A stretch of 64,000 bases of DNA from Actinobacteria bacterium casp-actino5 (GTDB lineage Bacteria; Actinomycetota; Acidimicrobiia; Acidimicrobiales; Ilumatobacteraceae), in assembly GCA_001510385.1 (NCBI GenBank), contig LFFE01000007.1, forward strand, positions 1-64,000, written 5' to 3'. Under the pieces are notes generated by a model that was given only the letters and a program-made list of their open reading frames with translations, searched no databases and was not told the DNA's origin. Every line of letters starts with the position of its first letter. Within the stretch, counting starts at the first letter, position 1. Below are positions 61,534 through 64,000 of the stretch, piece by piece. A program made the translations under genes and the position numbers.

Positions 61534-62283
61534 ATGACCGGAACCCTTGTCATTCTCCGCCACGGCCAAAGCGAATGGAATCAACTCAATCTGTTCACCG
61601 GTTGGCACGATGTTCCGCTCACCGATCAAGGGCTTGCCGAAGCGACATCTGCCGGTCACACCATGCGTGATGAAGGACTTGTATTCGATACGAGCCACAC
61701 CTCTCTGCTCACGAGAGCAGTCGTCACCCAGCATCTTGCACTCGAGGCAATGGGGCAGGTGTGGTTACCTGTCGAACGACACTGGCGGCTCAACGAGCGG
61801 CACTACGGGGCGCTCCAAGGCCTCGACAAGGTTGCGACCACTGAACGCCACGGCGCAGAACAAACGCATATCTGGCGGCGCAGTTTCGACACCCCACCTC
61901 CCGCAGTCGATACATCAAGCCCTGAACACCCCGTCAACGACGAGCGATACCGGCACCTTCCCGCCGATGTGCTTCCAGGCACCGAATGCCTACAAGATGT
62001 CGTCGCTCGTGTACTTCCGTACTGGTACGACCGAATCGCCCCGCAACTGCTCGCCGGACAGAATGTTCTTGTGACGGCTCATGGCAACAGCCTCCGAGCT
62101 CTGCTCATGCACCTCGAAGAAGTGAGTGCAGACGACATCGCAGAGGTGAATATCCCCACCGGTGTTCCGCGCCGCTATGCCTTCAGCAACGGCCTCAATA
62201 TTTCATCTGCTGACTACCTCGGAGACCCGGAAGCAATTGCTGCGGCCATCGAAGGTGTCGCTCACCAAGCAGGAACACACTGA
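61534..62283 (+). CDS. gpmA: 2,3-bisphosphoglycerate-dependent phosphoglycerate mutase
   Basis: Glycolytic mutase between 3- and 2-phosphoglycerate, 249 aa (E. coli GpmA 250). The phosphohistidine motif is LRHGQSEWNQLNLFTGWHD (His10), followed by LNERHYGALQGLDK with catalytic Glu, a GTECLQDVVARVLPYW helix, and the second His in LVTAHGNSLRALLMHLE. The C-terminal lid IPTGVPRRYAFSNGL is present. ATG 61534 gives the normal N-terminus; the open frame back to 61381 is antisense to the DUF2207 gene. Confidence 0.95.
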   Translation: MTGTLVILRHGQSEWNQLNLFTGWHDVPLTDQGLAEATSAGHTMRDEGLVFDTSHTSLLTRAVVTQHLALEAMGQVWLPVERHWRLNERHYGALQGLDKVATTERHGAEQTHIWRRSFDTPPPAVDTSSPEHPVNDERYRHLPADVLPGTECLQDVVARVLPYWYDRIAPQLLAGQNVLVTAHGNSLRALLMHLEEVSADDIAEVNIPTGVPRRYAFSNGLNISSADYLGDPEAIAAAIEGVAHQAGTH

Positions 62284-62350
62284 GAATTCCAAACGGCTGA
62301 CGCGAACGACCTGCAGTTCTGCGCGCGAAACGAACTAGCGTAAGGAATGC

Positions 62351-64000
62351 ATGGCTACGGAGACTGAATCAACAACCAGCAGCGACAAGCGGCTTAAGCC
62401 TCATCAACTTTCGCTCGGCCTCGGCATCGGAATGGGTGCCTTCATTCTTCTTTCAGGCGTGTTACCGCAAATCACGCACTGGCATAACGAGAATGAAATT
62501 CACCGAACAGTATTTGGCAACATTCCCGGACCAATTCAGATCGCCTTCTACACCTTGATCCCCGTGATGGTCGTCTGGGGCGCGTTCCGCTTCGCCGACC
62601 GCATGAAGAACTGGGAGCGAGGAAGTGTCGCAAAGCGTCGCACGACCACAAAGAACGCAAAACGCCGGGCCGCAGACTTCCGCGCCGGCGTGTATATGCG
62701 CACGTTGCTTCGTGACTCGGCTGCTGGCCTCATGCACTCGATGATTTACTTCGGCTTCTTGGTGCTCATGGGTGTCACAACAGTGCTCGAAATCGACCAC
62801 CAGATGCCCGAAAGCCTGAAATTTCTCCACGGCACAACGTATAAGGCGTATTCCCTCGTCGGTGACCTCGCCGGCACCGTATTCACGCTCGGCGTGATCT
62901 GGGCCATTGTCCGTCGATACATCCAGCGGCCCTACCGCATTCGCATCAAGACCAAAGCTGAGCACGGAGTCATCCTTGGCACCTTCCTCGCAATTGGTAT
63001 CACCGGCTTTGTTGCCGAGGGTTTCCGAATTTCAGTTGAAGGCATGCCCGACTACGAGAAGTTCTCATTTGTGGGCTACCCGCTCGCAACTCTGTTCGAC
63101 GGCATGTCGGCGTCAGCAGTGAGCACGTGGCACCAGTGGAGCTGGATTGCACACGTCGTCAGCTTCGTGGTGTTCTTGGCGATTTTGCCCGTCACCATGC
63201 TGCGTCACGTCTTCACCTCACCTCTCAACATGTACCTTCGTGACAAAGATCGCCCGAAGGGCGCAATGAAGCCAATGCCAAACCTGATGGAAACCGAGCT
63301 GGAGAGCTTCGGAGCCTCAGTTGTCGAAGACTTCACCTGGAAGCAACTTCTCGACACCGACGCCTGCACCATGTGCGGACGCTGCACCAGCGTGTGCCCG
63401 GCACATGCGACCGGTAAGCCACTCGACCCTCGTGAAATTGTGTTGAAGACCGGAGAGGTCATGGCGGCCACCGGATCTCCTCAGGTGTCACCTCCGCTCG
63501 GTGTCGACGGAGAGATCAAGATCGGGGCAAACAGCCTGTTCGAGCGGATCACCGCCGAAGAAGTCTGGTCGTGCACCACCTGTAAAGCATGCGATGAGAT
63601 CTGCCCAGTCAATATCGAGATCCTCGACAAAATCCTTGACATGCGCCGCTACCTCTCGTTGATGGAATCAAACTTCCCAGCCGAACTTGGGAACGCCTAC
63701 CGAGCGATGGAAAACCAAGGCAACCCATGGGGAATGAACCAGGGCGAGCGTGGCGATTGGGCAAACGACATCGACGGCGTAGAAATTGTCGACCCCGGTT
63801 CGCCGCTCACCGCTGAGTACCTCTACTGGGTCGGTTGCGCCGGGTCATTCGACGATAAGAACAAAAAGGTCACCCAATCGATGGCCAAGCTGTTGCGCCG
63901 TGCCGGAATCGATGTTGCAATTCTTGGGCCAAGCGAGATGTGCACCGGAGACTCTGCTCGCCGATCAGGCAACGAATATCTCTTCCAGATGCTCGCCATG
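62351..64000 (+). CDS. etfD: EtfD-like membrane Fe-S oxidoreductase (ETF:menaquinone oxidoreductase type), 3' truncated
   Basis: The first 550 codons are in the window and the frame stays open at the edge. The N-terminal region is a five-to-six-helix membrane domain of NarI/cytochrome-b type with several His (for example VLPQITHWHNENE, AGLMHSMIYFGFLVLMGV, HQWSWIAHVVSFVVFLAI). Two 4Fe-4S clusters follow: CTMCGRCTSVCP near residue 339 and CTTCKACDEICP near 408. A CCG-type domain begins with YWVGCAGSFDDKNKKV and EMCTGDSARRSGNEYLF. This matches Rv0338c (EtfD) of M. tuberculosis, about 880 aa, which passes acyl-CoA dehydrogenase electrons from ETF to menaquinone. Confidence 0.88.
   Translation, partial: MATETESTTSSDKRLKPHQLSLGLGIGMGAFILLSGVLPQITHWHNENEIHRTVFGNIPGPIQIAFYTLIPVMVVWGAFRFADRMKNWERGSVAKRRTTTKNAKRRAADFRAGVYMRTLLRDSAAGLMHSMIYFGFLVLMGVTTVLEIDHQMPESLKFLHGTTYKAYSLVGDLAGTVFTLGVIWAIVRRYIQRPYRIRIKTKAEHGVILGTFLAIGITGFVAEGFRISVEGMPDYEKFSFVGYPLATLFDGMSASAVSTWHQWSWIAHVVSFVVFLAILPVTMLRHVFTSPLNMYLRDKDRPKGAMKPMPNLMETELESFGASVVEDFTWKQLLDTDACTMCGRCTSVCPAHATGKPLDPREIVLKTGEVMAATGSPQVSPPLGVDGEIKIGANSLFERITAEEVWSCTTCKACDEICPVNIEILDKILDMRRYLSLMESNFPAELGNAYRAMENQGNPWGMNQGERGDWANDIDGVEIVDPGSPLTAEYLYWVGCAGSFDDKNKKVTQSMAKLLRRAGIDVAILGPSEMCTGDSARRSGNEYLFQMLAM

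Overview
The window is chromosomal DNA from a high-G+C Gram-positive bacterium, most likely a marine actinomycete of the class Acidimicrobiia. The class call is inference. It rests on mycobacterial-type cell-wall arabinan genes (DprE1, DprE2, the UbiA-type phosphoribosyltransferase and two AftD-like transferases), a leucine-catabolic cluster with the gene content of the Mycobacterium tuberculosis accD1-accA1-fadE19 region, EtfD-like and F420-type proteins, a DUF2510 protein, and many start codons placed directly behind a -10 box (leaderless transcripts). The glycolate, acrylyl-CoA and arsenate genes suit a marine lifestyle. No phage, insertion sequence, CRISPR array or rRNA operon was seen.

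Layout. 1-2.2 kb: the end of an M20-family carbamoylase/amidohydrolase and an old-yellow-enzyme reductase. 2.2-18.3 kb: a cell-envelope glycan block, almost all on the minus strand, that makes decaprenyl-phosphoryl-arabinose (UbiA, DprE1, DprE2) and uses it (two AftD-like GT-C enzymes), with a GT4, a polyprenol-phosphate-mannose-synthase-like GT2, a PIG-V-like mannosyltransferase, an OafA-type acyltransferase with an SGNH domain, and a methyltransferase. 18.4-21.1 kb: a thioesterase, then an ArsJ-associated GAPDH overlapping arsJ, which together form an arsenate-efflux pathway. 21.1-27.8 kb: a leucine/isovalerate degradation operon (MaoC, CitE-like lyase, acyl-CoA dehydrogenase, both carboxylase subunits) headed by a TetR gene with a perfect palindromic operator. 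27.8-32.7 kb: a PPOX protein, an FAH-family hydrolase, an SDR, an acyl-CoA synthetase and a DUF2510-scramblase protein.

32.7-33.9 kb holds the most unusual gene: a GrdB/PrdB-like reductase whose reading frame is crossed by one in-frame TGA in a U-x-x-C motif. A perfect 6-bp hairpin with a GU-containing loop lies 11 nt downstream. It reads as a selenoprotein that ordinary gene calling splits in two. 34-39 kb: small uncharacterised genes, initiator tRNA-fMet with promoter and terminator, an AttH-like/phosphotransferase pair, a hydrolase and a coiled-coil protein. 39-48 kb: UPF0182 membrane protein, a DivIVA-like protein carrying a phage gp7-type zinc motif, a Lon-like PDZ protease, a HEAT-repeat protein and an MMPL exporter. 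48-56.4 kb: DNA-repair methyltransferase, a methyltransferase, a 52-residue zinc-ribbon protein, then a tight operon (enoyl-CoA hydratase, malate synthase G, GlcG-like, GlcD, GlcE, GlcF) that turns glycolate into malate. 56.5-64 kb: AcuI-type acrylyl-CoA reductase, MsrB, a metallo-hydrolase, an LLM oxidoreductase, a DUF2207 membrane protein, phosphoglycerate mutase and the first 550 codons of an EtfD-like membrane Fe-S oxidoreductase.

Gene starts were chosen from family N-termini, Shine-Dalgarno or -10 placement, and overlap with the upstream gene, so several are shorter than the longest open frame. No homology search or folding program was available.
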